Made by a program: the position numbers and the translations under genes. From positions 1 through 64,000 of the forward strand of contig JANSXH010000014.1 of assembly GCA_024743055.1 (NCBI GenBank): a DNA stretch of 64,000 nt, in the 5' to 3' direction. Shown here piece after piece: positions 54,210 to 62,483 of this stretch. A model generated the notes under the pieces. That model made no database searches. It had not been told where the DNA came from and saw nothing but the letters and a program-made list of their open reading frames with translations. Origin of the DNA: Pseudomonadota bacterium. GTDB taxonomy: Bacteria; Pseudomonadota; Alphaproteobacteria; Sneathiellales; Sneathiellaceae. Position 1 is the stretch's first letter. The number at the start of each line of letters is the position of its first letter.

Positions 54210-55687
54210 TGAGTGATTTGACTAAACTGACAATCGCCGCGGCACGCGATGGCCTGGCGGCTGGAGATTTTTCCTCCCGGGAATTGACCGCTGCACATAT
54301 CACGGCCATGGAAGCTGCTGAACCTCTCAACGCCTTCATCACAAAAACACCTGAGAAAGCTGTTGAGGCCGCAACGGATTCAGATACCCGTCGCGGCAAG
54401 GGTGAAGCCGGTAAAATGGACGGTATTCCTATCGCTATTAAGGATCTCTATTGCACCAAGGATGTCCTTACCACGGCGGCTTCTCACATACTGGACGGCT
54501 TCACACCAAAATATGAATCGACTGTTACAGCTAACCTATGGGCAGAGGGTGCTGTAATGTTAGGTAAGGCCAACCTTGATGAGTTCGCCATGGGCTCGTC
54601 CAATGAGACGAGCTTTTACGGCAATGTTGCCAACCCCTGGCGCCGTGAAGGGGATAACCGCATGCTGGTTCCTGGTGGATCCTCTGGCGGCTCAGCAAGT
54701 TCAGTTGCCTCATTCTCTGCCATGGGAGCCACGGGCACAGATACAGGTGGCTCTATACGCCAACCTGCTTCTTTCACCGGTATCGTCGGTATGAAACCGA
54801 CCTATGGTCGCTGTTCCCGTTGGGGGGTGGTTGCTTTTGCCTCCAGCCTTGATCAGGCGGGGCCGATGACCAGGACGGTGCGCGATTCCGCCATCATGCT
54901 TGAGGCAATGGCTGGATTTGATCCGAAAGACAGCACCAGCGTCGATTTGACGGTCCCGAATTTTGAGGCGGCCCTCACTGGTGACATTCGTGGGATGAAG
55001 ATTGGAATTCCCAATGAATATCGTCTCGACGGTATAAATCCTGAAATTAATGCCCTTTGGGAAAAAGGTATTGATTGGATGAAATCGGCGGGTGCTGAAA
55101 TCGTCGACATCAGTCTTCCACACACAAAATATGCTTTGCCTGCTTATTACATCATTGCGCCGGCGGAGGCATCCAGTAACCTGGCCCGATATGATGGCGT
55201 GAAATACGGTCTTCGGGTTGAAGGTGAAGATCTCAATGACATGTATGCCAGCACCCGGGCGGAAGGCTTTGGTGCGGAGGTTAAGCGTCGCTTGCTGATC
55301 GGGACCTATGCCCTGTCGGCGGGATATTACGATGCCTATTATCTCAAGGCACAGAAAGTTCGCACGAAAATCTCTGATGACTTCAAGGAAGCTTTCAAAC
55401 AGGTAGACGCCATCCTGACGCCAACCGCTCCTTCCGCTGCTTTTGCCTATGGTGAGAAGGGGGATGATCCGCTTGAGATGTATCTCAATGATGTGTTTAC
55501 CGTGCCGGCAAGCCTCGCTGGCCTGCCTGGTATCTCAGTTCCTGCAGGTTTGAGCGAGGAAGGCTTACCACTCGGCTTGCAGATACTAGCTAAGCCGTTT
55601 GATGAGGAAACAGTGTTTAAAGCTGCCGGTGTGCTGGAAGAAGCCGCCGCCTTTGCAGCCACGCCAGCCGACTGGTGGAGGGGATAG
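54209..55687 (+). CDS. gatA: Asp/Glu-tRNA amidotransferase subunit A
   Basis: 492 residues, amidase-signature enzyme releasing ammonia from glutamine. Ser-cisSer-Lys triad: K in [20 protein letters not shown] and [12 protein letters not shown]. Translationally linked to gatC by TAATG. Two bases separate its stop from the gatB start. Confidence 0.96.
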   Translation: MSDLTKLTIAAARDGLAAGDFSSRELTAAHITAMEAAEPLNAFITKTPEKAVEAATDSDTRRGKGEAGKMDGIPIAIKDLYCTKDVLTTAASHILDGFTPKYESTVTANLWAEGAVMLGKANLDEFAMGSSNETSFYGNVANPWRREGDNRMLVPGGSSGGSASSVASFSAMGATGTDTGGSIRQPASFTGIVGMKPTYGRCSRWGVVAFASSLDQAGPMTRTVRDSAIMLEAMAGFDPKDSTSVDLTVPNFEAALTGDIRGMKIGIPNEYRLDGINPEINALWEKGIDWMKSAGAEIVDISLPHTKYALPAYYIIAPAEASSNLARYDGVKYGLRVEGEDLNDMYASTRAEGFGAEVKRRLLIGTYALSAGYYDAYYLKAQKVRTKISDDFKEAFKQVDAILTPTAPSAAFAYGEKGDDPLEMYLNDVFTVPASLAGLPGISVPAGLSEEGLPLGLQILAKPFDEETVFKAAGVLEEAAAFAATPADWWRG

Positions 55688-55689
55688 CC

Positions 55690-57144
55690 ATGGGGATGAT
55701 TGTTCAGGGTGCTACAGGTGATTGGGAAGTCGTTATTGGTCTGGAAGTCCATGCGCAAGTGACTTCAAACGCCAAACTCTTTTCTGGATCGGCTACTGAA
55801 TATGGAGCAGAACCAAACTCACAGGTCTCTTTTGTCGATTCTGCTATGCCGGGGATGTTGCCCGTTATTAATGAAAAAGCTGTCGAACAGGCAGTGCGGA
55901 CGGGGCTTGGTTTGAAAGCCCAAATCAACAAATATTCTGTCTTTGACCGAAAAAATTATTTTTATGCGGATTTGCCGCAGGGTTATCAGATCAGTCAGTA
56001 TCTACAGCCGGTTGTCGGCGAAGGTAAGATCACTATTGACCTGGCCGATGGGGAATCCCGGGAAATCGGTATAACACGGCTTCATCTCGAACAAGATGCC
56101 GGCAAGAGCCTGCATGACCAGCATCCTAATATGACTTTAGTTGACCTTAATCGGTCCGGTGTTGCCCTGATGGAAATTGTCTCCGAGCCCGATATGCGCT
56201 CCCCAGAGGAAGCCGCGGCTTATGTTAAAAAACTGCGGAGTATTCTGAGATACCTCGGAACCTGCGATGGCAATATGGAGGAAGGCTCCATGCGGGCCGA
56301 CGTTAATGTTTCGGTGCGGCGTCCGGGCGATGAGTTTGGAACCCGCTGTGAGATGAAAAACATCAACTCAGTCCGCTTTATGCAACAGGCCATAATTTAT
56401 GAAGCCAATCGCCAGGTGGATATTCTGGAAGAGGGCGGATCGGTTGATCAGGAGACAAGGCTTTACGATCCTGTGAAGGGCGAAACGCGATCTATGCGCT
56501 CCAAAGAAGAAGCTCATGACTACCGGTATTTCCCGGACCCGGACCTGCTCCCGCTTGAATTTGATGACGCCTTCATCGATGGTATTCGCGTGACTTTACC
56601 GGAATTGCCAGATGATAAAAAAGCACGGTTTGTGTCTGAATTGAGTTTGTCCCCCTATGACGCGGGTGTTCTGGTGGCGGAAAAAGAGGTCGCCGACTAC
56701 TTCGAAGCTGTTGCAGAGGGCCGGGACGCCAAGCTCGCGGCTAACTGGGTCATTGGAGAGTTATTCGGTAATCTTAACCGGACGGGGAAGCCTCTTGGTG
56801 AGAGCCCCGTATCTGCCGAGGGGTTAGGAAGTCTCATCGATCTCATTAAAGACGGGACGATTTCCAATCGGATTGCCAAAGAAGTATTTGAAGAAATGTT
56901 CGATACTGGCAAAAATGCCGCGGATATTGTTGAGGAAAAAGGCTTGAAACAAGTCTCTGATACTGGTGCCATTGAGGCAGCAATAGATGAGGTGATCGCA
57001 GCTAATCCTGACAAAGTTGCTGAATACAAAGGCGGAAAAGACAAGCTTTTTGGCTTCTTCATGGGGCAAGTGATGAAAGCGACCCAGGGCAAGGCAAATC
57101 CTGGCGTTGTCACCCAGATCCTGCGCCCCAAGCTGGACGATTAA
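55690..57144 (+). CDS. gatB: Asp/Glu-tRNA amidotransferase subunit B
   Basis: 484 residues, kinase-transamidase part. Typical: [41 protein letters not shown] with metal site, and the C-terminal YqeY-like tail. ATG 55690 is preceded by GGAGGGG at 55677-55683; a GTG at 55675 lies inside gatA and is less likely. Completes the GatCAB set, needed where Gln- or Asn-tRNA synthetase is missing. Confidence 0.96.
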   Translation: MGMIVQGATGDWEVVIGLEVHAQVTSNAKLFSGSATEYGAEPNSQVSFVDSAMPGMLPVINEKAVEQAVRTGLGLKAQINKYSVFDRKNYFYADLPQGYQISQYLQPVVGEGKITIDLADGESREIGITRLHLEQDAGKSLHDQHPNMTLVDLNRSGVALMEIVSEPDMRSPEEAAAYVKKLRSILRYLGTCDGNMEEGSMRADVNVSVRRPGDEFGTRCEMKNINSVRFMQQAIIYEANRQVDILEEGGSVDQETRLYDPVKGETRSMRSKEEAHDYRYFPDPDLLPLEFDDAFIDGIRVTLPELPDDKKARFVSELSLSPYDAGVLVAEKEVADYFEAVAEGRDAKLAANWVIGELFGNLNRTGKPLGESPVSAEGLGSLIDLIKDGTISNRIAKEVFEEMFDTGKNAADIVEEKGLKQVSDTGAIEAAIDEVIAANPDKVAEYKGGKDKLFGFFMGQVMKATQGKANPGVVTQILRPKLDD

Positions 57145-57178
57145 ATTAGCGTGGCAATGGCCACATCACCACGCTAAT
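57145..57178. terminator. Hairpin after gatB
   Basis: A 10-bp inverted repeat attagcgtgg / ccacgctaat with a 14-base loop that itself contains tggcca. No strong T run; between the convergent gatB and the histidine-rich gene. Confidence 0.55.
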
Positions 57179-57191
57179 CAGAACCTGCAAT

Positions 57192-57740
57192 TTAATTTGC
57201 GCTGGACCCGATAGTCTTAAGGTCCGCAAGGCAAGCCTTTAAGGTGATATGGATTTTGGCGGAGGATTTGATGATTTGTCCATCATGCCCTGAAATACGC
57301 CAAGTCCACTTGTATTTTGAGACTTCAGTCTCCTCCAAATGAACTAGTTTGGAATTATGCTCCCCGATGTTGATAGCGCAATCAATCAGGGTCTTATGGA
57401 CCTCTGATGAAACCTTTACCAGTTCACCTTGATGATTGGTGATATGCCACATCCAGACTGTTTTAGTGACGTCGGAATGATGGGTATACAGGGTGATGTG
57501 AATGGTATGGCTTTGGTCAACATGAAGCCCGTGTTCATGTGGGTAACCATAGTGATGGGAGGGCGCATGAGCGGCGTGATAGGAAAGATGGAGAGGGACG
57601 GATAAATGCTCTTGGCTATGTGACACATGGTAGGGATGAACATATACATGCACATGGTGATGTAGGTTGGGGGCAGGATGTAACGGGACATGCGCCACTG
57701 AGTGGCTATGGTTCACGTGGCGGGGCAGATAATCAATCAT
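57192..57740 (-). CDS. Histidine-rich protein with two YegP/DUF1508-like repeats
   Basis: 182 residues. The first ~90 residues have about 25 histidines in clusters such as HHHVHVYVHPYHVSHS and HAAHAPSHH, a likely metal-binding segment. The rest has two similar units: WMWHITNHQGELVKVSSEVHKT and YKWTWRISGHDGQIIKSSAKIH (about residues 101-122 and 145-166), resembling the small DUF1508/YegP repeat (W-x-W-x-I...G...S...). No signal peptide or membrane segment. ATG 57740 is preceded by CGGAG; an upstream ATG at 57761 is less supported. I do not recognise the whole protein. Lies downstream of a 33-residue membrane peptide gene and an FNR box. Metal storage or buffering is a guess. Confidence 0.7.
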   Translation of the reverse strand: MIDYLPRHVNHSHSVAHVPLHPAPNLHHHVHVYVHPYHVSHSQEHLSVPLHLSYHAAHAPSHHYGYPHEHGLHVDQSHTIHITLYTHHSDVTKTVWMWHITNHQGELVKVSSEVHKTLIDCAINIGEHNSKLVHLEETEVSKYKWTWRISGHDGQIIKSSAKIHITLKACLADLKTIGSSAN

Positions 57741-57853
57741 TTTGTTCTCCGTATTTCTCATATATCCGGGTCTGCAGGTACAATAGGCTGCCTACACTAG
57801 ACGCAGATTGGACGGAGGTTGTGATCACTCGTAGCAATAAACTATCGGCTTGC

Positions 57854-57873
57854 GACCAATAAGAATTTTGGTC
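57854..57873. terminator. Small hairpin after the micropeptide gene
   Basis: Stem gaccaa / ttggtc with an 8-base loop, ten bases past the micropeptide stop on the minus strand. No T run; weak. Confidence 0.35.
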
Positions 57874-57882
57874 AGTTATTGC

Positions 57883-57984
57883 CTACAAATAGGAGAGCGC
57901 GGCCCATGACAACATAAAGATTGGGAAGACGACAATAGAAAGGATTTCCTTAATCTGGGCCGAAGGTTTTGCAATTAGCTTCAT
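57883..57984 (-). CDS. Small membrane peptide, 33 residues
   Basis: An ORF too short for usual gene finding: MKLIAKPSAQIKEIL then a hydrophobic stretch (SIVVFPIFMLSWAALSYL), ending TAG. One transmembrane helix with a basic N-terminus, so it inserts in the inner membrane. GAGAG lies eight bases before the ATG. A perfect FNR-type box is about 75 bp upstream on the same strand, with a fair -10. It could be a small oxidase or dehydrogenase partner of the CydX/CcoQ kind, but no partner genes are here. Unproven. Confidence 0.5.
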   Translation of the reverse strand: MKLIAKPSAQIKEILSIVVFPIFMLSWAALSYL

Positions 57985-58057
57985 TGAAATTACTCTCAAT
58001 AAAATAATAACTTATGTGAATTTCTTGCGGAGTTTAGGCATGATTTAAAAGGGCGCG

Positions 58058-58071
58058 TTGATTCAGATCAA
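58058..58071. promoter_or_regulatory. FNR/CRP-type box TTGAT-N4-ATCAA
   Basis: A perfect TTGAT-TCAG-ATCAA box. On the minus strand TAAACT (58036-58031) would be a -10, placing the start site near 58024 and the box at about -40.5, the class II activator position. Genes downstream on that strand are the 33-residue peptide and the histidine-rich protein. Confidence 0.7.
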
Positions 58072-58118
58072 TTTTTTTGTGCATTGCAGCATATCTATCA
58101 AAGTTTTTCAGCCTGATT

Positions 58119-58436
58119 TTAGATGTAGATGATTTCCAGCCGATAGGGTGGTGTGTCACTGACATTTATAATTTCGATATCATGGCAGGTCGGCGACGAT
58201 TTTCTCCACGTTAATCCCCAAGCAGTTACATTTATGCGACAGATTAAACCACCATATTTCAAGCCGATTTCATATCCGGAAGTAGGTCCCATGCAAATGC
58301 ATCGGTAATATTTGTATGAAGTCAAAATTTCTGGTGGAGCCGTGACCCATTCTATAGTCGAGCTACCAAGATCCTTAAAAATGAGGTCGTTCTCTTCAAT
58401 AGTACTAATCAGAGCAATACGAGTTTGCAACGGCAT
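58119..58436 (-). CDS. Hypothetical protein, 105 residues
   Basis: No signal peptide or membrane helix. Contains five cysteines (YRCICMG, LICRIN, PTCHDIE), many aromatic residues and a mixed beta pattern. A good AAGGAAG ribosome site lies six bases before the ATG, supporting a real gene. I do not recognise a family. Lies between the FNR-box region and the divergent recO. Confidence 0.55.
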   Translation of the reverse strand: MPLQTRIALISTIEENDLIFKDLGSSTIEWVTAPPEILTSYKYYRCICMGPTSGYEIGLKYGGLICRINVTAWGLTWRKSSPTCHDIEIINVSDTPPYRLEIIYI

Positions 58437-58544
58437 TCGGGCTTCCTTTATTGTTCCCGGATGGACGGGTTTGCGGTCTGGTTTGTGAGAAACTGAAGGA
58501 ACAAATGTGCTGGTCTACAAGGCCGTATCTGTTAGTGTGGATCC

Positions 58545-59318
58545 ATGAATTGGACTGATATCGGCGTACTTCTTAGTTGCCGCAAATATGGTGAAAACAG
58601 CGTCATTGTTCATGCTTTTACAAAAGATCACGGACGGACTGCCGGGCTTGTACGAGGTGGCACTGGGCGACGACTTAGGGGACTTCTGCAACCTGGCAAT
58701 GAGGTCCAGCTAACCTGGCGTGGACGATTGCCGGAACAGCTTGGGAATTTCACTGTTGATGCCAAGCTGTCTTTTGCCTCTCAATTATTCGATATTCCCT
58801 TGGCTTTATTGGCTAGTAGTTCAGCCATGTCTGTTCTGGATATTTTTCTGCCGGAAAGAGAACCGCATCCTAGATTGTATGAAGCAACCCTTCTCTTGCT
58901 TGCAGCTTTGGAGGAAAGTGAAGAGGTCTGGCCTGTGCTGTATGCCAAGTGGGAGCTCGGCGTACTGTCTGAAGTCGGCTACGGATTAGATTTGTCGTCT
59001 TGCGCCGCCACAAATGTAACGGAAGGCCTGGTCTATGTTTCGCCAAAGTCTGGACGCGCCGTAAGTCGTGACGCGGGTAAACCGTACCATGAAAAACTTC
59101 TTCCTCTTCCTCCTTTCCTGGCACAGGACGCCGGGGGTGCTTCGAAGGTGGATGAAATTCCGGCATCGGAGGTTATGGAGGCCTTGAAGCTCACAGGATA
59201 CTTCCTTGAAAAGATCGTTCAGGAGCATAAACCGACTATGAAAATGTCCGCGAGGGAGCGCTTCATCGATTCCTACAACCGTCAAATAAGCTCAAGGCAA
59301 GAAGCCTCTGATTCCTAA
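58545..59318 (+). CDS. recO: DNA repair protein RecO
   Basis: 257 residues. Begins with the OB fold WTDIGVLLSCRKYGENSVIVHAFTKDHG, then GLVRGG, and a helical C-terminal domain; the usual CxxC zinc pairs are not seen in this homologue. Helps RecR load RecA on SSB-coated DNA. Adjacent to parC, as in other alphaproteobacteria, with an 80-bp gap. Confidence 0.93.
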   Translation: MNWTDIGVLLSCRKYGENSVIVHAFTKDHGRTAGLVRGGTGRRLRGLLQPGNEVQLTWRGRLPEQLGNFTVDAKLSFASQLFDIPLALLASSSAMSVLDIFLPEREPHPRLYEATLLLLAALEESEEVWPVLYAKWELGVLSEVGYGLDLSSCAATNVTEGLVYVSPKSGRAVSRDAGKPYHEKLLPLPPFLAQDAGGASKVDEIPASEVMEALKLTGYFLEKIVQEHKPTMKMSARERFIDSYNRQISSRQEASDS

Positions 59319-59398
59319 TTTTATCTTCCTCGTAAAAAGATGGTTCTTCAGAAGAAATTTTCGCTCCTAATTCGTAAATCAAATGCTATATAGAGCCC

Positions 59399-61627
59399 AT
59401 GAGTGACCAGACCCCCGTTAAGCCTGGTGAGATTGTTCCAACCTCACTAAAGGATGCCATAAGCGAGCGCTATCTTGCCTATGCGATGTCCACCATCATG
59501 TCCCGTTCTCTTCCGGATGTCAGAGATGGCCTGAAGCCGGTTCACAGACGCTTGCTATATGCCATGCGCTTGCTGAAACTGGATCCGAATTCCGGGTTCA
59601 AGAAATGCGCCCGCGTGGTTGGTGACGTAATTGGTAAATATCATCCTCATGGGGATCAATCGGTTTATGATGCCCTCGTCCGGCTGGCACAGGAGTTTGC
59701 TCAAAGATATACCCTGGTTGAGGGACAGGGGAACTTTGGCAATATCGACGGAGATAATGCGGCGGCGATGCGATACACCGAGGCTCGCCTGACCCTTGTC
59801 GCCGAACTTCTATTGCGTGACATAGATCAAGATACGGTCGATTTTCGGCCAACCTATGATGGCGAGGATAGCGAGCCTGTGGTTCTCCCGGCCGCCTTTC
59901 CAAACCTTTTGGCCAATGGATCAGCAGGGATTGCCGTTGGCATGGCAACCTCGATTCCCCCGCATAACGCCATCGAGATCACCAATGCACTTCTACATCT
60001 GATCAAATTCCCTAACGCCGGCATTGATAAGTTGATGGAATTTATCCCAGGGCCTGATTTTCCGACAGGTGGGGAATTGGTGGAAAAACCAGAAAATATC
60101 CGAGAGGCATATTTAACGGGACGAGGTGGTTTTCGCCAGCGTGCCACTTGGGAGGTTGAGAATACGGGCCGTGGTACGTATCAGATCGTCGTCACCGAAA
60201 TTCCATACCAGGTACAAAAAAGCAAACTTATCGAGCGGATTGCGGAACTTATTCAAACTAAAAAACTGCCCTTCCTGACTGATGTGCGGGATGAATCGGC
60301 AGAGGATATTCGCCTGGTATTGGAGCCGCGCAGCAAGAATGTCGAACCAGAAATGTTGATGCAGGGATTGTTCCGTCTTACAGATCTCGAAAATCGCTTT
60401 TCTTTGAACATGAATGTGCTGGATGCCACGCAGACACCTGGCGTTATGAGTTTAAGGGATGTATTGCAGGCCTTCCTGACACATCGCTTCGAAGTCTTGG
60501 TACGTCGGTCGAGGTATCGCCTTGGAAAAATTGAAGCGCGGCTTGAAGTTCTGGACGGTTATCTCATCGTATTTCTCAATCTGGACGAAGTGATCCGGAT
60601 TATTCGCGAAGAAGATCATCCAAAGCAAAGCCTTATTGAGACCTTTACTCTGACTGAAAACCAGGCGGAGGCGATCCTCAATATGCGCCTGCGTTCGTTG
60701 CGCAAGCTCGAAGAAATGGAACTTCGCAGAGAACATGATGAGCTCAGTGAGGAAAAATCCGGATTATTGGCCTTACTCGACAGCGATGAGTTACAACAGA
60801 TCGCAATATCTACGGAGATCAAGGAACTTAAAAAGATCTTGCAAGAGCATCCTGAGATCTCCGATCGTCGGACACGTATTGGAGAGGCTGTCGAGCTTCC
60901 GGATATCCCCTTGGAAGCAATGATTGAGAAAGAGCCGATCACGGTAATCTGTTCGGATAAAGGTTGGATCCGGGCTATCAAAGGTCATGGCGAGAAGAAC
61001 GGGACGGAAAAATATAAAGATGGTGATAAGGAGCGATTTTGGATTCCGGCGGAAACGACGGACAAACTCGTTCTGTTCGCTACCAATGGCCGCTTTTATA
61101 CAATAGGCGCAGACAAGCTTCCGAGAGGTCGCGGTCATGGCGAGCCAGTCAGGCTGATGATCGATCTTGGTAATGACCAGGATATCGTTTCTCTTTTTGT
61201 CCACCGACCTGGTCGAAAACTTCTTGTTGCTTCCAGTGATGGCCGAGGATTTATTGTCGAAGAAAACAGTGTGATTGCCCAAACCAAAAACGGCAAACAG
61301 GTGCTCAATGTCTCCGGGGATGTTGAAGCGGCCTTCTGCGTTGAAGTAAATGGCGATTCTGTCGCTGTCATTGGAGAAAATCGTAAATTGAATTGCTTCG
61401 CGATTGAAGAGTTGGGCGAAATGGCTCGGGGGCGGGGAGTTACCTTGCAGCGCTATAAGGATGGCGGCCTGTCTGATGTCATAACTTTTACAAAGGAAGA
61501 CGGCCTCAGCTGGAAATCCGGAGAACGAACCCGGACTGAGCATGACCTTACAGGGTGGTACACACGCCGGGGCAATGCTGGTCGGTTACCTCCGCGCGGA
61601 TTTAACAAAAGTAATCGCTTCAGCTAA
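59399..61627 (+). CDS. parC: DNA topoisomerase IV subunit A
   Basis: 742 residues. Catalytic Tyr in [11 protein letters not shown]; winged helix and tower domains precede a shortened C-terminal beta-propeller without the GyrA-box, supporting ParC over GyrA. In the quinolone region, [12 protein letters not shown] carries Gln at the Ser80 position and Asp at Glu84 (E. coli numbering). Separates daughter chromosomes. TATATA-like -10 is just upstream. Confidence 0.93.
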   Translation: MSDQTPVKPGEIVPTSLKDAISERYLAYAMSTIMSRSLPDVRDGLKPVHRRLLYAMRLLKLDPNSGFKKCARVVGDVIGKYHPHGDQSVYDALVRLAQEFAQRYTLVEGQGNFGNIDGDNAAAMRYTEARLTLVAELLLRDIDQDTVDFRPTYDGEDSEPVVLPAAFPNLLANGSAGIAVGMATSIPPHNAIEITNALLHLIKFPNAGIDKLMEFIPGPDFPTGGELVEKPENIREAYLTGRGGFRQRATWEVENTGRGTYQIVVTEIPYQVQKSKLIERIAELIQTKKLPFLTDVRDESAEDIRLVLEPRSKNVEPEMLMQGLFRLTDLENRFSLNMNVLDATQTPGVMSLRDVLQAFLTHRFEVLVRRSRYRLGKIEARLEVLDGYLIVFLNLDEVIRIIREEDHPKQSLIETFTLTENQAEAILNMRLRSLRKLEEMELRREHDELSEEKSGLLALLDSDELQQIAISTEIKELKKILQEHPEISDRRTRIGEAVELPDIPLEAMIEKEPITVICSDKGWIRAIKGHGEKNGTEKYKDGDKERFWIPAETTDKLVLFATNGRFYTIGADKLPRGRGHGEPVRLMIDLGNDQDIVSLFVHRPGRKLLVASSDGRGFIVEENSVIAQTKNGKQVLNVSGDVEAAFCVEVNGDSVAVIGENRKLNCFAIEELGEMARGRGVTLQRYKDGGLSDVITFTKEDGLSWKSGERTRTEHDLTGWYTRRGNAGRLPPRGFNKSNRFS

Positions 61628-61758
61628 ACTGGACTCCTCACTCACAATTGCAAGCTGATTGCTTCCAGCCTTTGAATGCTTGTGCACAAAGGCAGAAAAT
61701 TCTATTGTTTTAATAGATTTATTTCTAATTTAATAATATTTAAAATAGCATTTTTTAC

Positions 61759-61787
61759 TTGCCAAGCAAACGTTTGGCTAATAATCT
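61759..61787 (+). promoter_or_regulatory. bioY promoter with operator-like palindrome in the spacer
   Basis: TTGCCA (61759-61764), 17 bp, TAATCT (61782-61787). The spacer contains caaacgtttg (61767-61776), nested in gccaa-8-ttggc (61761-61778). It does not fit the BioR TTATnnATAA pattern. LacI-family proteins favour this kind of CG-centred dyad. Confidence 0.55.
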
Positions 61788-61836
61788 CCCCGTTCCTTAA
61801 GTTGTTGAATTTAAATATTATTTAAAAGGTGTATCC

Positions 61837-62433
61837 ATGACATCAAGCACAACGATTTCCCCCCTTATCAATGTGATCTGGGCGACGGAAAACTACTCAT
61901 CCGTGTGGGCGAAGCTCTTGCGGATTTGCATCCTTAGTCTTGCCGGGACGGCACTTCTCGCTGTATCGGCTCAATTAGCTGTCCCCATCGGACCGGTTCC
62001 CATCACCATGCAGACATTTGCAGTTCTACTGATCGGGGCGACCTATGGTTGGAAGCTCGGGGGAGGAACGTTGGCTCTCTATCTTGCGGAAGGTGCAATT
62101 GGATTGCCTGTGTTTGCGAACGGAGCCAGTCTTCCTGCACTCATGGGGCCAACAGCTGGATATTTGTTCGGGTTTGTAGCGGCGGCGGCGCTGGTTGGCT
62201 GGATCTCGGAGAGAGGTTGGGGGCAATCTGTCGTTAAAGTGGCTATTGCAATGTTTATTGGTAATGTCGTTATTTATTTGGCGGGTATTTCCTGGCTATC
62301 ATCCTTTATCGGGACAGAAAAAGCGATTGAGCTCGGAATGCTTCCATTCTTGATCGGGGATGGCTTGAAGATTGCTCTTGCCGTTGCCGTGTTGCCATTG
62401 GCATGGAAAATCGTCAACAAGACTAGATCCTAA
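61837..62433 (+). CDS. bioY: Biotin transporter BioY (ECF S component)
   Basis: 198 residues, six membrane helices. Signature: AQLAVPIGPVPITMQTFAVLLIGATYGWKLG and the GLPVFANGASLPALMGPTAGYLFGF segment. No energy-coupling bioMN genes follow, so it works alone or with shared modules. ATG 61837 has AAAAGG upstream. Confidence 0.93.
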   Translation: MTSSTTISPLINVIWATENYSSVWAKLLRICILSLAGTALLAVSAQLAVPIGPVPITMQTFAVLLIGATYGWKLGGGTLALYLAEGAIGLPVFANGASLPALMGPTAGYLFGFVAAAALVGWISERGWGQSVVKVAIAMFIGNVVIYLAGISWLSSFIGTEKAIELGMLPFLIGDGLKIALAVAVLPLAWKIVNKTRS

Positions 62434-62440
62434 TTTGGTG

Positions 62441-62467
62441 GCGGGATTCGCTAAGGGTGGATCCCGC
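62441..62467. terminator. Hairpin between bioY and the TRAP gene
   Basis: Stem gcgggat / atcccgc with a 13-base loop, between convergent genes; no strong T run. Confidence 0.45.
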
Positions 62468-62483
62468 TGTCTCCTTAAGTCAC

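Noticed and set aside
60791..61543. 250-codon minus-strand ORF opposite parC
   Set aside because: Shadow frame of a conserved gene, no ribosome site or domain.
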